In this document: one piece after another, positions 1 through 12,479 of the stretch
Numbering within the stretch: position 1 is the stretch's first letter
Layout of the letters: every line of letters begins with the position of its first letter
Origin: Entoloma clypeatum
Taxonomy: Eukaryota > Basidiomycota > Agaricomycetes > Agaricales > Entolomataceae
Direction of reading: 5' to 3'
Length of the DNA stretch: 64,000 nt
Assembly (NCBI GenBank): GCA_963565915.1
Contig: OY751493.1
Span: 434,001 to 498,000 of the forward strand
Position numbers and translations under genes: made by a program
Notes under the pieces: generated by a model
What the model was told of the DNA's origin: nothing
Database searches by the model: none
What the model saw: the letters and a program-made list of their open reading frames with translations, nothing else

Positions 1-112
1 GGGCGTGAGGTGATGCGTTGGGCGTGAGTGGACACCATTGGGCATCAGTGGGCATGTTCGGTGCAAGTGGATGTATTGGCCGTGAGTGGACGTGTTGGGC
101 GTGTGTAACAAG
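1..112. repeat. Minisatellite, GTTGGGCRTGAGTGG-type units
   Basis: Several imperfect units of roughly 15-20 bases built on GTTGGGCGTGAGTGG. Related units recur at 32441-32805, 34262-34592, 37012-37060 and 57855-58670. No coding signal. The array is cut by the window edge. Confidence 0.8.
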
Positions 113-239
113 TCTGTTACAGGAAAAGCCCTCAATCTCACAGAACAAGGTAAGCTTGACTGAAATCTGGTATTGGCTGTACAATGTTGTGTGAGGTAAA
201 AGGCTTCCTTTACATAAGCAGCTGTGCTCAGCCTAATAC

Positions 240-1216
240 GGTGAAACGAAGAAAGTGAGTCTGGGGATGAGCGCGAGCGATATCTCTATCACACACACAA
301 ACACCAAACACAACAATGAAGACTGAACAAGTCTCGCAATGCGTACTTCTCAATCAATATAGTTCGGGGTGATGAGTGGGATCACTCAGGATGCGACTCT
401 TCCAAACAACAATTGAATAACTCGTTTAGGGATGGCTCGATAAGTCTCGAACAAGGCTTAGAGATAGTTCTCAATAGATAATGAACCGAGGTTTGTGATT
501 TCCGAACCAACAAGACTTTGCAAACACAATCTCGACTGAATACGAACATGACAATGACCAATACGACTGATAGATAACACAATTTGATGAGTGACAAGTT
601 CTCAAACACACCAAAACACAATCATGACTGGCTTCCAATGCAAACCAAATGATCTCAAGGCTTCAATGATACTCGCGAACGACGACAGATGCACAAGACA
701 AATGCTATCAATTCTGGGGCACAATCCAATTTAACCTATCTATGACAAAACTATGAGACTTTATACATGAGCTGCAATAAATATAGAAAAGGGATGCATG
801 TGGTCTCGCTAAGGGGTATCCAGTCAAGTGAGCCTTCTCTAGAGATGTCGCAATGTGTCCATGTGGTTGACAATGTGACAGGTACGTTCTTTTCTCCATA
901 TTCTACCTCTATCATGCTTGTGAGGACACTATTCCACTATCTCGGTCTATTGATACACCTCGCGACGATGCCAATGAGTTACTGCGAGGTATCAGATGCT
1001 TTGATTAAGGGTCATCTCGGTAAGCAACTGATCAACAACCGATCCATATCAATATGTCTGCCATGTAATGCACATTGATCGCGGTGTATCAAACCTGATC
1101 TCGGTCTGTTTGATCCGATGTCATTGGCTATTCCCCATATGGACCATTTGGACGCGAAGCGAGGCGCACATTTGCCAAGCCTCTCGTGAGAATGTCTCCA
1201 GTCAAGCCCTCGTTGA
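240..1216 (+). repeat. Left arm of ~975-bp inverted repeat
   Basis: This stretch is close to the reverse complement of 8503-9478. The outer ends read GTGAAACGAAGAAAGTGAG here and CTCACTTCCTTTGTTTCAC at the other arm, and similarity continues to the inner ends near 1216 and 8503. The arms differ at scattered positions, so this is an old duplication. It could be the terminal repeats of a ~9.2-kb element or two LTRs in opposite orientation. No target duplication was found. Short open frames inside it are mirrored between arms and show no recognisable domain. Confidence 0.8.
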
Positions 1217-1259
1217 GGAGAGTCAGACATGGCCAGATAAACTAGAAGAATAAGTATAA

Positions 1260-2359
1260 TAATAATAATTTTTGCAATTCTGATAGACCCCTTTAAATTA
1301 TCATATAAACATAGGCTGGGATTGTCAATTGATGAGGAAATAGCAACTCACAAGGCAAAACATGTTGCTAGACCATTGTCAAGATTCTCACATCAAGAAG
1401 TATATATAATCCTCGTGAGCCTTTGTAAATTCTGTACTTCTCAACTTCATTGTATAAAAGAGATGAAATAAAAGAGAAAGATTAACTTGGCATATGATAT
1501 ACTCTACAACTATCAATAGAATGATATATCATGCTGATTTGAGCCAACTATCTCATCAACTGTAATGCTCAGTATGGTTTGGAGGATTGGTCAAACATAT
1601 CATAATGATAATTGATGAAATTATCCATCATTCTGTCAAGAATGGCTGGCTTGACAATGGTTGCAAAAGGCTCACACTATTCTGGGTGTGTTGCAGCAGG
1701 TTAAAAGTGGTAGATATGATCATTGATAGCATCAGTCTATCTGTTCTGCTGCTGCTGACCCACTTGACTGTATTTGATGCATGGTGATTTAATTCTTGTT
1801 AGAAAGAGTTGTTGGCAAGATCATCAACACCCTTCTCTAGCCTTCTTACTGAGATTGACAAGTCTAGCAGATTTGTAATCTTGAAACATCTTTGATATCC
1901 ATCGAGCAGGTCTAGAGTCAGAATACTTGCATCTCTTCATTATAATTCAGCAGTCAACACATGCAAATCTGTTTTACTAATTAAAAACCCTATTTTATAA
2001 CATCAACTCACATATTATCCAATATAACATCACAACACGTGATATATTGGTTTGCAATTATAATAATAATGGCAAACCCATCATCAGCATACCAGCTTCA
2101 TAATATTTTGCCCATTGATTATGGTACAGCTGATCCTCAGTCATTACAACCTCATGCATCAGATGAGCAGATGGACAGAAATATATTATTGTAGCATTCA
2201 AAATAAATATGGGTATGTAGCATGTAAAGATCTATTGACAAGATTGCACAGCACAGTGTTTGGCTTGGATCTTTGCACAAACAGACTGATTATTGTTTGC
2301 CCTCTGACCTGTAAGGAACATTGGAAAAATTTGCCTCGAACAACATAAGATACAGAGCT
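1260..2359. other. AT-rich stretch, no gene seen
   Basis: Low-complexity AT-rich DNA between the left inverted-repeat arm and the DUF6698-like pseudogene. No domain, RNA gene or clear repeat was recognised. The last ~150 bases may hold remnants of the 3' end of the neighbouring minus-strand gene. Confidence 0.5.
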
Positions 2360-3643
2360 GAGAATGAATAGACACCGTGTACTTGTTCCACCAAGCCTTA
2401 AGTGCGTTGACTTCTTCTTGTTCGTCAACATCGTCAAATAGATCTAACAAGGAATTATAGAATCATTCTGAATTGGTTGAAGTGTCGGTCCGACAGAACA
2501 TGGATGATGAGCATAGGGCGAAGCGGACCTGGTGAGGTGCATCAGGTGAATAGAACTGTAGGTGGTAAAGAATGTTACCTGTGTTGCTGTGTAGGTGATC
2601 AACACAAGAGTGACAGCTGTCATTCCATGGATATGAGCATTGCCGGAGCGAGTCACCTTGGGCTCCTTGTTGACAGAGCTCGGCGATGTAAAGATGTGTT
2701 TATAAGCCTTGAAGGTGGTTGGTCATTTTCAGACGAGTACAAGAGGAAACTTATGGTGACCAACAGGCTACTCCGAAGGAGACCATTTTAGGGGTTTTTG
2801 GGATCATAGCAGTAGTTATGATATAAAAAGATGGGCCAATTATCACCAGTCACGAGGATCTCAGCAGAGCGCGGCTTTTCTTTCACCCTAGGCCTAAAGT
2901 CAGCTAAGGGTACATGGGCAAAGGATATTCACGGACTCATCATCCTCCCAGTTCAGCTCCATGGGGCAGAGAAGGGCACCAGTACGTGGATGATTAAATC
3001 TGCGATTGATTTTGCTGTTCTGGGCTAATGGCGGGGTCAAACAACCACCTCTAGGGGTAATCCAGTCCAAGATGGCACCCTTGAGACTCTTGGTATCGTC
3101 GGCTCACGCATGGGCAGCTCCTTTTTGGATTCAAAGGATAGATGGAAGGAATCACCAAATGGTTTGGTCGGTAAAGGCTGAGCACTCACCAGATCCGCGA
3201 TGTGTAGGAGCTCTTGCTCAGAGCCGACCACGATATGTTCTTCAAGGCCTGGGACCATTTGCAGAAGTTCTCTACAGATTTGAAACTCGCATCTCTCTCT
3301 ATCTGTTCACTGGCAGTTAATCGTGGCTATGAAGGAGAACATGGCTGATGCTTACTCAATGGTGAAGGATTCCTCTGGGCGGTCGGCGTACTCTCCCTCC
3401 CGGAGGATTCCGTTGGTCAAAAGAGTATGAACCCGACACAAAGCATGAAGGGTATGCCCAAAGTGACGGCCATGATGAATGAGAGGGTCCGTAGCCCTTG
3501 TCCTGATGGGTACTTAGTCATGCAGGAATGTCAAGAATTACAATGACAAACTCACGGCTTTTTCTGGGTCCGAGGTGCAAAGCATCCTCCATGGTATGGC
3601 GGCCAAGAGCAGATGGGGTCTGGGTGGATGAGACAGCAGACAT
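2360..3643 (-). pseudogene. DUF6698-like gene, decayed
   Basis: Reading the minus strand from an ATG at 3643, exon-like pieces give, in order, a start with MSAVSSTQTP, then PLIHHGRHFGHTLHALCRVHT, then ELLQMVPGLEEHIVVGSEQE, DDTKSLKGAILDWITPRGG, HPRTGALLCPMELNWEDDE, TRSGNAHIHGMTAVTLVLIT and DEQEEVNALKAWWNK. This series matches my memory of an Agaricomycete-specific family of unknown function (DUF6698), whose members end in RSGNA-IHGM and VRFAL-SS motifs. GT..AG introns separate several pieces. It is broken: TGA replaces a codon just before DDTKSLKG (in GCG-TGA-GCC, a CGA to TGA type change), TAA disrupts the PWxGLLRS motif, and frames must be switched. It lies between the ~975-bp inverted arms and could be cargo of that element. 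Confidence 0.7.
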
Positions 3644-3649
3644 GAGGCG

Positions 3650-5165
3650 GAAGGCTTGATCAGTCTGAAGAGGGAATGGCGAACATGAGATAGCGAGAGG
3701 TTTTTATACCTCTGGAAACTCTAAAAATGGAGTGAAGCAACTAACAACCAATCAATCAGCAAAGGGGCAAAGCAAGGAACAGACATGGATCTCAGGATAT
3801 TTGTCTTGGTGGATCCACCGGAGGAAATAACAACTCTGTAGAGAGATGTAACAGAAACCACGGCTTGCCACAAATTTTCAATGCCAAGGGCAGATTGATG
3901 CGGTGAAGCGATAGGTTTCGAATGTAAAATTGAGTAACAATATTGGCAATCTTATATCAGGGGTGCAATCTCCGTTTAGCCAGGGCGGGGAGTCGAGGGC
4001 ATTTGACGTTTGACATTTAAAGCCACTTCGCAGAGAATACATGATCAGGATATTTGTAGTCAAGAAATCGGAGGAAGTGCTTCCTCTCGAGACACTACTC
4101 CAGGCTTTGAGGATTTCAAACCATGAGCAGGACCAATGTTGATGATACGCGGACCGTTATACGATGAATGGAAATTTTCTGGGTGTGAATTCGGTTTCCG
4201 CAAGGTCAGGAGATGTCTGCAGGCCATGGCTGACACTTAGTAATACAATGCTGGCCGATAGTCATGAGATAAACTAGGTGGAAATCTCCGCAGTAGTTGA
4301 CGTTGGGCGCGATCTCCTTTCGGGGGTATAGCCATCAGTGATCTCCTATTCAGGGAAGCCTGCGCTGGCAGACATGTAACATGAATTGAGAGAAGGTTGG
4401 TGTTGGGCGCAATGTCTGATTAGGAAAGTGACTGCAATACTAAGATAGTAGGATGCATATACAGCAGGATAAGTAGTACCGAGGGAGAGCAACAGCTTCG
4501 CTTCAGACGCAAAGGGCTGCATGGTACATTGTTTGGGGAAGGGTCTAGATCGTGGGATTGCCAAAAAAAAAAACTTTTTTCTTGATTCCAATGATTGCTT
4601 GGGTGGGCCTCCCTAACATGGACCCCTTTCTAGGGAGGGTGACAGCAACACTGTGACAGAGATCATTATTGAGGTGAGTTGAATATTTGTCATGGATATA
4701 TGCTCTGTGGAACACAATCATTCGCAAATGAAACCTATAAATACAGGGGACTTTTACCTGCAATTCAGCCAACGATGTCCAGTTTTCAGTCCTCTCCCAG
4801 TACTTTCCAGGTACTGGAAGCTTTCCTCCTCCGCCTCGCAGTACACCATGTTGCATGTATTCTGCATTACGATGCGAGAATCTGAGATCTGCGCCCATGG
4901 TTCTGGTTTGTAGTACCCACATGTCCTTTGAATGATGACGGCTAACTCGACCCAGGCCCCTCAATGAAAGAGATGTTTGTATTAAACCAGAAGCCCTCAA
5001 TGAGTACTGTTTGGCATACGAGTGTTGCCTCCCCTCCTGTTTATGTCCCGTCTTAGATGGGTCAAGATATGTCGAGAGCGGTATTTACACAGAGCATGAC
5101 AGAGAGAAGCTCGTAACCTTTCTACCTTGCGAGAAGAATCGTTGTGGATATCAAGGTATGTGATC
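3650..5165. other. Unassigned stretch
   Basis: Mixed-composition DNA with short open frames on both strands (the longest is 151 codons on the minus strand, 4545-5000) and no recognisable domain. It may include the 5' side of the DUF6698-like locus and the DNA that received the LINE insertion at 5166. No RNA gene or clear repeat was seen. Confidence 0.4.
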
Positions 5166-5178
5166 AAGAGTGGAACTT

Positions 5179-6414
5179 TTTTTTTTTTTTTTTTTCTTTT
5201 TTGAATCCAGTTTATTGTGTGTGAGGAACTATGCTCCTATGGCACACATTACAGGCAGACAGGTAGTTGAGTATGAGTGAGTGAGTAAGGCATGGGCGGT
5301 GTGCTAAGTCAACGCGCAGTATGCTCTGGTCTGCTCTGTATATGATCTACAAGAGCCAAGGAATGCCACGTCCCCCCACTGACAAGGCAGCGGAGAATGA
5401 ACATGCCGGTGTATCCTCCACCATTTTAGACCTTGCTCCCCTATTAACTCCTGAGAGGTGGGTGTCGGTGAGTGGGTTTCCAGACAAATGGGTTGGCGAC
5501 AGGCCCGCAGTGCGGGTGGGGTAAGGCGTCCTCGACGGGTGCCTACTGGTAAGGGGGGGGGGGGGGGTGTTGGGTATATGTCGGTAGGGAGGATCAGGGG
5601 GCTGTGCAAAGGGGCGGCGAGGCCTCTATTGGCTGGTGTGCGTGATGGGTGTGGCGAAGCGTTCGGTGGACTGTATGTAGTCAAGGAGGGGCTTGAGCAC
5701 AGAGGGATCAGAGAGTAGGTAGGACATGGACTCAGCTTTGCGTCGGAGCTTGCGACATAGGATATGTCTTTCATGTTGCTAGTGTGAGCACATGACGAGG
5801 TAATGGTGGACAGTCTCAGGGATGATCCCGCGGCAGTGGGGGCAGGAGGGGGTTTCAGAGCGGTGGATTCTAAAGAGGTGTTGGTTAAGCAGGGAATGGC
5901 CAGTCCAAAGTTGGGTGAGGATCGCTGATTGACGGCGGTTGAGGTTTGCGATGAGCTTCAGGTATTTGGATGATGGTAGCGATTCGTAATGGCGCTGCTA
6001 GATGGAAAGCGTGGGGAGGTGCTCCAGTGGTGCTTCCACTGGTTTCTGATGGCGGAAAGATGGGTTTGGCATAGGGCAGTTATGCTGTGGGGGAGGGGCT
6101 TTCGCTGGAGGAAGACTGGTAGGAGGGGGGCTGCGCTTGAGGTGCCCTGGGCTGCTTGTTTAGCTAGTTCATCGGCTTGCTCGTTCGGTGCAAAGTCGAT
6201 GTGGCCGGGCGTCCAGTGGATCTGGAGGTCTATGGCGTCTTTTGCTGGGTGTTTGCCCCTGTTTGTGGGTTGGCTGTAGGTTCGTCTGCCTTTTAGTCTG
6301 TGCTGGATTACATGGAGCCTCTCTGCAATGTCATGGACTCGGTCAAGGAGATAGTGGGCGGGGTGGGGTCGTTAGTTGTCAAGGGCGCGTATGGTTGCTT
6401 GGCTGTCCGAGCTG
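5179..6414 (-). mobile_element. 5'-truncated LINE 3' end (RNase H plus tail)
   Basis: On the minus strand the fragment opens inside an RNase H domain at SSDSQATIRALDN and continues through DLQIHWTPGHIDFAPNEQAD, a classic RNase H segment whose DSQ and final Asp are visible. It then reads AILTQLWTGHSLLNQHLFRI and a zinc-finger-like tail with CPHCRGIIPETVHHYLVMC, ending with LLDYIQSTERF. This order (RNase H, then C-x2-C, then H..C) is typical of C-terminal ends of fungal LINEs. A run of about 27 T's (A's on the element strand) at 5177-5205 is its poly(A) tail. AAGAGTGGAACTT occurs at 5166-5178 and again at 6415-6427, a 13-bp target duplication. Stops and frameshifts are present, so it is dead. 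A 16-base G run near 5552 lies inside it. Confidence 0.88.
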
Positions 6415-6427
6415 AAGAGTGGAACTT

Positions 6428-6955
6428 GATGTGGTTGAAGCAGCCCTCCACCATCAGTGGCGATAGGTGGAATTCATAACGACAGGAATCTGCTAATGCT
6501 ACCATACAAGTGGAGAGGTACGTCAGTTTTCCACTCCTCCAAAAAATCGAAAGACCAACTTCTGAACGGTAGTAGCCCACCGTGGGATCAATGCTGACAT
6601 TCATAGCTTGGCATTGGACTGCAGCGACCTGGAAGAGATGTCAATGTTCAAGATACTGAATCAACTGGATGAAGCAATAGCTCCTGGCATGCCTCCAGGA
6701 ACACTGAATCAATTGCTGATGCAATGTCGAGCATGCGGGTGGGTGACGACAAAACATGTGTTCAAGTATCATGTCTGCATGACAGCAGTGCCGAGGAAGT
6801 TGACGGGAAGTGAGGATGCAACCAACGGTAACAATTCGAGAGCATCGCCTGAGGTGAGGGATCCTATGCTTATTCTGTCAACCAGAGACTAAGACACCAT
6901 TGAAGGTGTAAGGTTCGCAAGGAGATCCTGCTGGGGAAGTGACGCTGCTAGATAG
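6428..6955. other. Unassigned stretch beside LINE insertion
   Basis: Pre-insertion DNA continuing from 5165. A 94-codon plus-strand frame (6608-6892) contains a C-x2-C ... H-x4-C pattern (CRAC...KYHVC) that could be a zinc-binding remnant, but no family was recognised. Confidence 0.35.
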
Positions 6956-7480
6956 CTTAGAAAGAACACTGTTTTTTCAAAAATTTTAAAACATGAATCA
7001 TAGAGTATCAATAAGAACTTACATATATATTGGAAAGAGGGGGCTTGTGAGGAAAGTGACTGTCAAACAATCAACACAAGGTCAAGTGGTTGAAGTAGAT
7101 GCCAGGTGGATGAGTCTGAAAAAGAACGTGAGTTCGCATGCCGCCTGCGGCCGTACTTGGGGTTGGGGAAGACAACGGTCGCAAGGTCAAGTCATTGAGA
7201 AAAGAGGCAGTAGATGGCATCTGGACAAGTCCGAAAAAGGGTGTGAGTCCGCATGCCGCCCACAGCCAAACTGGGTGTTGGGGAAGATGACCGATGCAAG
7301 GTCAAGTCGTTGAAGAGGCAGAATATGCCATCTGGATGAGTCCGAAAGGAGGTCCCGCTAGTCAAGTGATGGTGTTAGAAAGAACACTGTTTTGGAGAAA
7401 AAAACCGTAAATCATAGAGTATGAATAAGAACTTAACAGAACTTACATATATATCAGAAAGAGCGGGCTTGTCAAATGAC
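6956..7480 (-). repeat. Inverted arm built of ~105-bp units
   Basis: Near reverse complement of 7700-8172. Units carry GGCATATTCTGCC or its complement, next to AACGACTTGACCTTGC-like text. Related single units occur at 9481-9720 and 12480-12800. A second partial copy of the tail (about 7385-7520) lies in the loop. No coding potential seen. Confidence 0.75.
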
Positions 7481-7699
7481 TGACGCAAGGTCAAGTCATT
7501 GGAGAGGCAGAATATGCCATTGACGGAAAGGTGCACGAAGAGTGAACTAACGCAGAGGGATGAGCCCGAAAGAGGATGCAAGTTCGCATGCCTTTGTACT
7601 CATTTTGGGACAATGCCAAACTTGTACCAAACATTGATTGATCACTAATCCGATTAAATAAGTCACAACACATCCAGCCTCGATCTCTATGACTTCAAG

Positions 7700-8172
7700 T
7701 TCAAGGAAGGCATATTCTGCCTCTTCAACGACTTGACCTTGCGTCGGTCGTCTTCCCGCCCTTGCGTCAGTCGTTTGACAGTCACTTTCCTCAAAAGCCC
7801 GCTCTTCCCAATATATATGTAAGTTTGTCAAGTCCTTATTCATACTCTACGATTTACATTTTTTTTTCCAAAACACAGCGTTCTTTCTAACACCATCACT
7901 TGACTAGTGGGACCTCCTTTCGGACTCATCCAGATGGCATATTCTGCCTCTTCAACAACTTGACCTTGCATGGGTCGTCTTCCCCAACACCCAGTTTGGC
8001 TGTGGGCGGTATACGGACTCGCGCCGTTTTTTGGATTCATCCAGATGGCATCTACTACCTCTTTCTTCAACGACCTTGCAACCATTGTCTTCCCCAACCC
8101 CAAGCGCGGCATGCGGCTCGTGTTATTTTTTGGACTCATCCACCTGGCATCTACTACCTCTTTCTTCAACAA
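7700..8172 (+). repeat. Inverted arm, partner of 6956-7480
   Basis: Contains at least three tandem units of ~85-110 bp, each with a CATCCAGATGGCAT-type start followed by TCTTCAACGACTTGACC-like sequence. It pairs with 6956-7480. Open frames on both strands are by-products of the repeat. Confidence 0.75.
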
Positions 8173-8502
8173 CTTGCACCGGTGATAGGGCCACAATGCA
8201 TCCAGGCCTAAATCTTCGCATTTTGCATCATTTCACACTATCTCTAAGGGATATAGAGAGTCCTAGATGAGCTCCGATTCTGAGGACTTAGTGGCGACGT
8301 TAGAGAGATTTTAAAGCGTTTAGAGAACATGGCAATGTAGGACATAGCGCTGGTCACCACTATGGGCTTAGCTATGATACTCGAGAGCCATGGGATCGTC
8401 TCGCGAGATAGATAAGACTATCAAGCACCTCTCAAAACGAAGTGTGAAACAAGGAGATTGATTATATCGGATTTATCAATGACACTAGCACTGTCTACTA
8501 TA

Positions 8503-9478
8503 CATCGAGGGCTTGACTGGAGACATTCTCGCGAGAGGCTTGGCAAATGTGCGCCTCGCTTCGCGTCCAAATGGTCCATATGGGGAATAGCCAATGACAT
8601 CGGATCAAACAGACCGAGATCAGGTTTGATACACCGCGATCAATGTGCATTACATGGCAGACATATTGATATATGGATCGGTTGTTGATCAGTTGCTTAC
8701 TGAGATGACCCTTAATCAAAGCATCTGATACCTCGCAGTAACTCATTGGCATCGTCGCGAGGTGTATCAATAGACCGAGATAGTGGAATAGTGTCCTCAC
8801 AAGCATGATAGAGGTATAATATGGAGAAAAGAACATACCTGTCACATTGTCAACCACATGGACACATCGTGACGTCTCTAGCGAAGGCTTACTTGACTGG
8901 ATACCCCTTAGTGAGACCACATGCATCCCTTTTCTATATTTATTGCAGCTCATGTATAAAGTCTCATAGTTTCATCATAGATAGGTTAGGTTAGATTGTG
9001 CCCCAGAATTGATAGCATTTGTTTTGTGCATCTGTCATCGTTCGCGAGTATCATTGAAGCCTCGAGATCGTTTGGTTTGCATCGGAAGTCAGTCGCCATT
9101 GTGTTTTGTGTGTTTGAGAACTTGTCAATCGTCAAATCGTGTTATCTATTGGTTGTATTGGTCATTGTCATGTTCGTATTCGGTCGAGATCGTGTTCACG
9201 AAGTCTTGTTGGTTTGGAAATCACAAACCTCGGTTCATTATCTATTGAGAACTATTTCTAAGCCTTGTTCGAGACTTATCGAGCCATCCCTAAATGAGTT
9301 ATTCAATTGTTGTTTGGAAGAGTCGCATCCTGAGTGATCCCACTCATCACCCCAAACTATATTGATTGAGAAGTACGCATCGTGAGACTTGTTTGGTCTT
9401 TGTTGTTGTGTTTGGTGTTTGTGTGTGTGTTAGAGATATCACTTGCACTCATCCCCAGACTCACTTCCTTTGTTTCAC
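8503..9478 (-). repeat. Right arm of ~975-bp inverted repeat
   Basis: Reverse complement of 240-1216 with scattered differences. The segment carries a TATA-like TTTCTATATTTATTGC near 8932 and a longer open frame (8996-9337) than the left arm, where the matching frame is shorter. Its outer end abuts a further repeat copy at 9481. Confidence 0.8.
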
Positions 9479-9480
9479 TG

Positions 9481-9720
9481 GTCATTTTCCCACCCTTGCG
9501 TCGGTCGTTTGACAGTCACTTTCCTCACAAGCCCGCTCTTTCCCATATATATGTAAGTTCTGTTAAGTCCTTATTCATACTCTATGATTTACATTTTCTT
9601 CTTCTTTCAAAACACAGCGTTGTTTCTAACACCATCACTTGACCGGCAGGACCTCCTTTTGGACTCATCTAGATGGCATATTCTGCCTCTTCAACGACTT
9701 GACATTGCATCGGTTGTTCC
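9481..9720 (+). repeat. Third partial copy of the ~105-bp-unit repeat
   Basis: Closely follows 7740-7970, including CCCTTGCGTCGGTCGTTTGA, the CATATATATGTAAG segment and a GGCATATTCTGCC unit. It starts two bases after the right inverted-repeat arm ends. Confidence 0.75.
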
Positions 9721-9789
9721 ATTCTCGGCGTTTCGGAAGAACTCCACACCATAAATCCATTCATGTTCCTAGTTTACTACGCATGAATC

Positions 9790-10325
9790 CTACGTGCGCT
9801 TCTGAGAACCACCAGCTGCCTCATCCTGACGGAGCCCGATGAACAGAACTTCAGCTGCAGTGGCCTTGCGAGGGTCGCGTGTTGCGGCGTCTGCCATGAG
9901 GAAAAGATCTGCTAGATCCATCATTGTCCTTATTCTGTGCTTACTATCTCCTTCGACTCTGTCTTCTGGAGCCTTGTCCACGGCGGTTGCTTCATCACTA
10001 TATGACCACGCAATGAATATGGTAAGCCGTTTGTGTATTTTATGATGCCATTGACTCACCCAAGAATCTCACAGGCGTAGTCGATGATGGCCGCCGTGGT
10101 GGCTTCGACCTGTTCACTTGTAAATCTGCCTCCCTCAACGGCATCAACCTCGCCTCCAGTGAACAAGCTACTATCACCACTGGCCAACCTTAGCATCATT
10201 TCATCGTGATGCATCAGGAATGCTGCAGGCATGGGCTGCATGTTTATGATGGGCACTGTCACACGCTGGCGGGGGGCACCATTCAGTGTCGCCGCGCAGG
10301 CTTTTATACAACCCTTTTCACTCAC
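9790..10325 (-). CDS. Possible gene of unknown function, two exons
   Basis: Two minus-strand exons join in phase. The upstream one (10325-10061) ends ...IIDYACEILG and is followed by GTGAGT. The downstream one (9997-9790) starts after ..TATAG with DEATAVDKAPEDRVEGD and ends ...RQDEAAGGSQKRT then stop. The split codon at the junction gives Gly, and together they give ~157 residues, acidic and Ala-rich, without a domain I recognise. No ATG is seen at the upstream end (the frame there begins GTG), so further 5' exons are likely. It is not obviously a transposon protein and might be host sequence or a captured fragment. Confidence 0.4.
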
Positions 10326-12312
10326 TCACTAAGTACAGGGCCCCGCTAGACTCGGAAGCCTCTGGATCAGTGACCCAATGCGACATGTGGCTGGACTCGG
10401 CCATCGGGAGCGGCTCTCAATCGGGCATCGTGATGATACTTTGGGTGAGATCTAGGTCGGCGTTGGTTCAACCAAGCATTGTACGATCGCTTTCTTGTAG
10501 CTTATGGGGGTCAACAGCCTGCATCCCCAAAGTGGTAATCCGAGGTGTGGTGAACAAGGGCAAGATTGAGCAGTCAGTCTCTTGATAGTTTTCAAGCACC
10601 CCTACTTACTAACGGCGTATGCAATCTCTGTATTTGGTGAGGTAGAGTTCCGGTCATCTGACAACACCCATCTTGTGCTTCGTGAGCCTCTGGTTTGTGA
10701 AGCCCCATCCCGGCCAAGTCTGTTCTTTGTTGTCGCTCCCTTGGGCATGGAACCTATGGGAGCGATCCTTATTTCATACTAACACTTTTTACCCCCTCAA
10801 TGATGTTTGTGAACTTCTCTTTATCCATCAAGGGTTCATTACCGCAGCCTGTCATGGAGGAATGTGTGTCAACAAATCATATATTCTACGGGAAATCTGC
10901 AGACTAACCTTTCATTTAAGATTCCCATCGTGACACAACTGCAAAGGGGATGGCACCTTTTTGCCCTGTGCCGACCGTGAACACACAATTTATCTATTTT
11001 ATGGTTATCCTTCATTAGGCATGTTCTGTTTGCATTCTACTAACACCACACAAAGATATGCTTTTCTCTACAGTGCACGTCCTCGACCCTGCCACCTGGC
11101 CCGGTTTCCCTGCAAAGCCAGAGTTGTATAAGGTCTTCACGAAGCTCTAAACCATAAGGAGCACGGCACCAAGGTGGTGCGAAGCTGTCAAAGCCCAAAT
11201 GAACAGCTTGATATCATATGGTCCTGCTGCGCATCTGACTGGTCTAGCTGCTGGTAGTCGCTCTTGAAATCTCTATCTTTGACAAATGTGACCTAACATC
11301 ATACACAGGCCCAATCTTCCCCCCTTGGATATCCCATCAACTTCAGCGAGTGAATAATTTTTGCAGTTTTGTTTGTAGCTTACTCAGGTCCGATCATTTT
11401 CCACATGGCACTTCCTGATGCGCTTTTTTAAGTTGGCACCCGCACTGATGTTTCAACCCAGTCCTTTATGTTGTCCACCATGTCCCCCACTCAATTCGAC
11501 TATGAGCAAACACATGCTGATCTGGTTGCAGCTCGCTCTCAAACAGGAAAAGGTGGGTGTCCCTGTTGGACCCTTTCTACACCACATCTCAATGCACATC
11601 AAGCCAAATCTGCAACAACTTTGGGATCTTATTATCACTTCCAAAGTCTCCCATTGTTCTCGCCTCATTGATGTCAACAATATCATTCAAGGGTTTGAAA
11701 ATGAAGCCACCACTATTGAACAAAGGCTTGATGCTCTTGATCGCCTCATGGTGAAAATGAGCAACCTTAGCATGTGATTTCCTGACCACTTCATGGGTAA
11801 GTTACCAAGGCATGAGGTTGAAGCTTTCAGGAAACTCCGAGGGGTGAAATCATCGTATCATGATGTTACTGATGCAAACTGATGTTTTTTATTTTTGTTT
11901 CAGCCTCCTGCTGCAGTCATCGTATCTTGCTGATTCTGTTCTGTTGTCTGTACATAGGTAAGGCTATGGATAATATTTGATCATCGTCAGTCATGTGCCT
12001 CATCCAGCCTTCCACAGCCCCAACAATGTCAATGTTTGTATCGAAATTGGGGTGAATGTAGCAAGCTTACTTAAACCCATATGTATCACCCAGCAACCAT
12101 TTTTGAGTGTGTCCCTTGGACCAAAATAAGTGCAGTTCTCTTGGTTGGACCCAGGTAACAACATGTTTTCACTGGAAGCGGCTAGTGATGTCTGGGCTCG
12201 GTGTACAAAGTCTGTCACAACCCCTGAAAAGCCCGATCCATGTGATGCTTACCACGGCCACTTGTCAGCCATGCATGCCCATGTGAGTTTCGAAATCGGC
12301 AGATTCAGCTGA
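10326..12312. other. Unassigned region with exon-like fragments
   Basis: Plus-strand fragments look protein-like but could not be joined. Near 11080: DPATWPGFPAKPELYKVFTK, then APRWCEAVKAQMNSLISYGP. Near 11470: LSTMSPTQFDYEQTHADLV. Near 11690: ENEATTIEQRLDALDRLMVK. Splice-like GT..AG segments separate some of them. They may be remnants of one intron-rich gene or transposon. No domain was identified. Confidence 0.3.
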
Positions 12313-12479
12313 ACCAACCCCGACAAAAAAAGTTCACAAAAAACTTGACATTTAATTTCTATATTTGGAATTTCTGATATCTTATTGCAAATTCGGCATC
12401 ACTACTGCAATGGGGCTTTTCAGGGTTTGTGATGGGCCTGTGACTCTGTCCTGATTTGCTTGAGATCTTGAACTCTACA

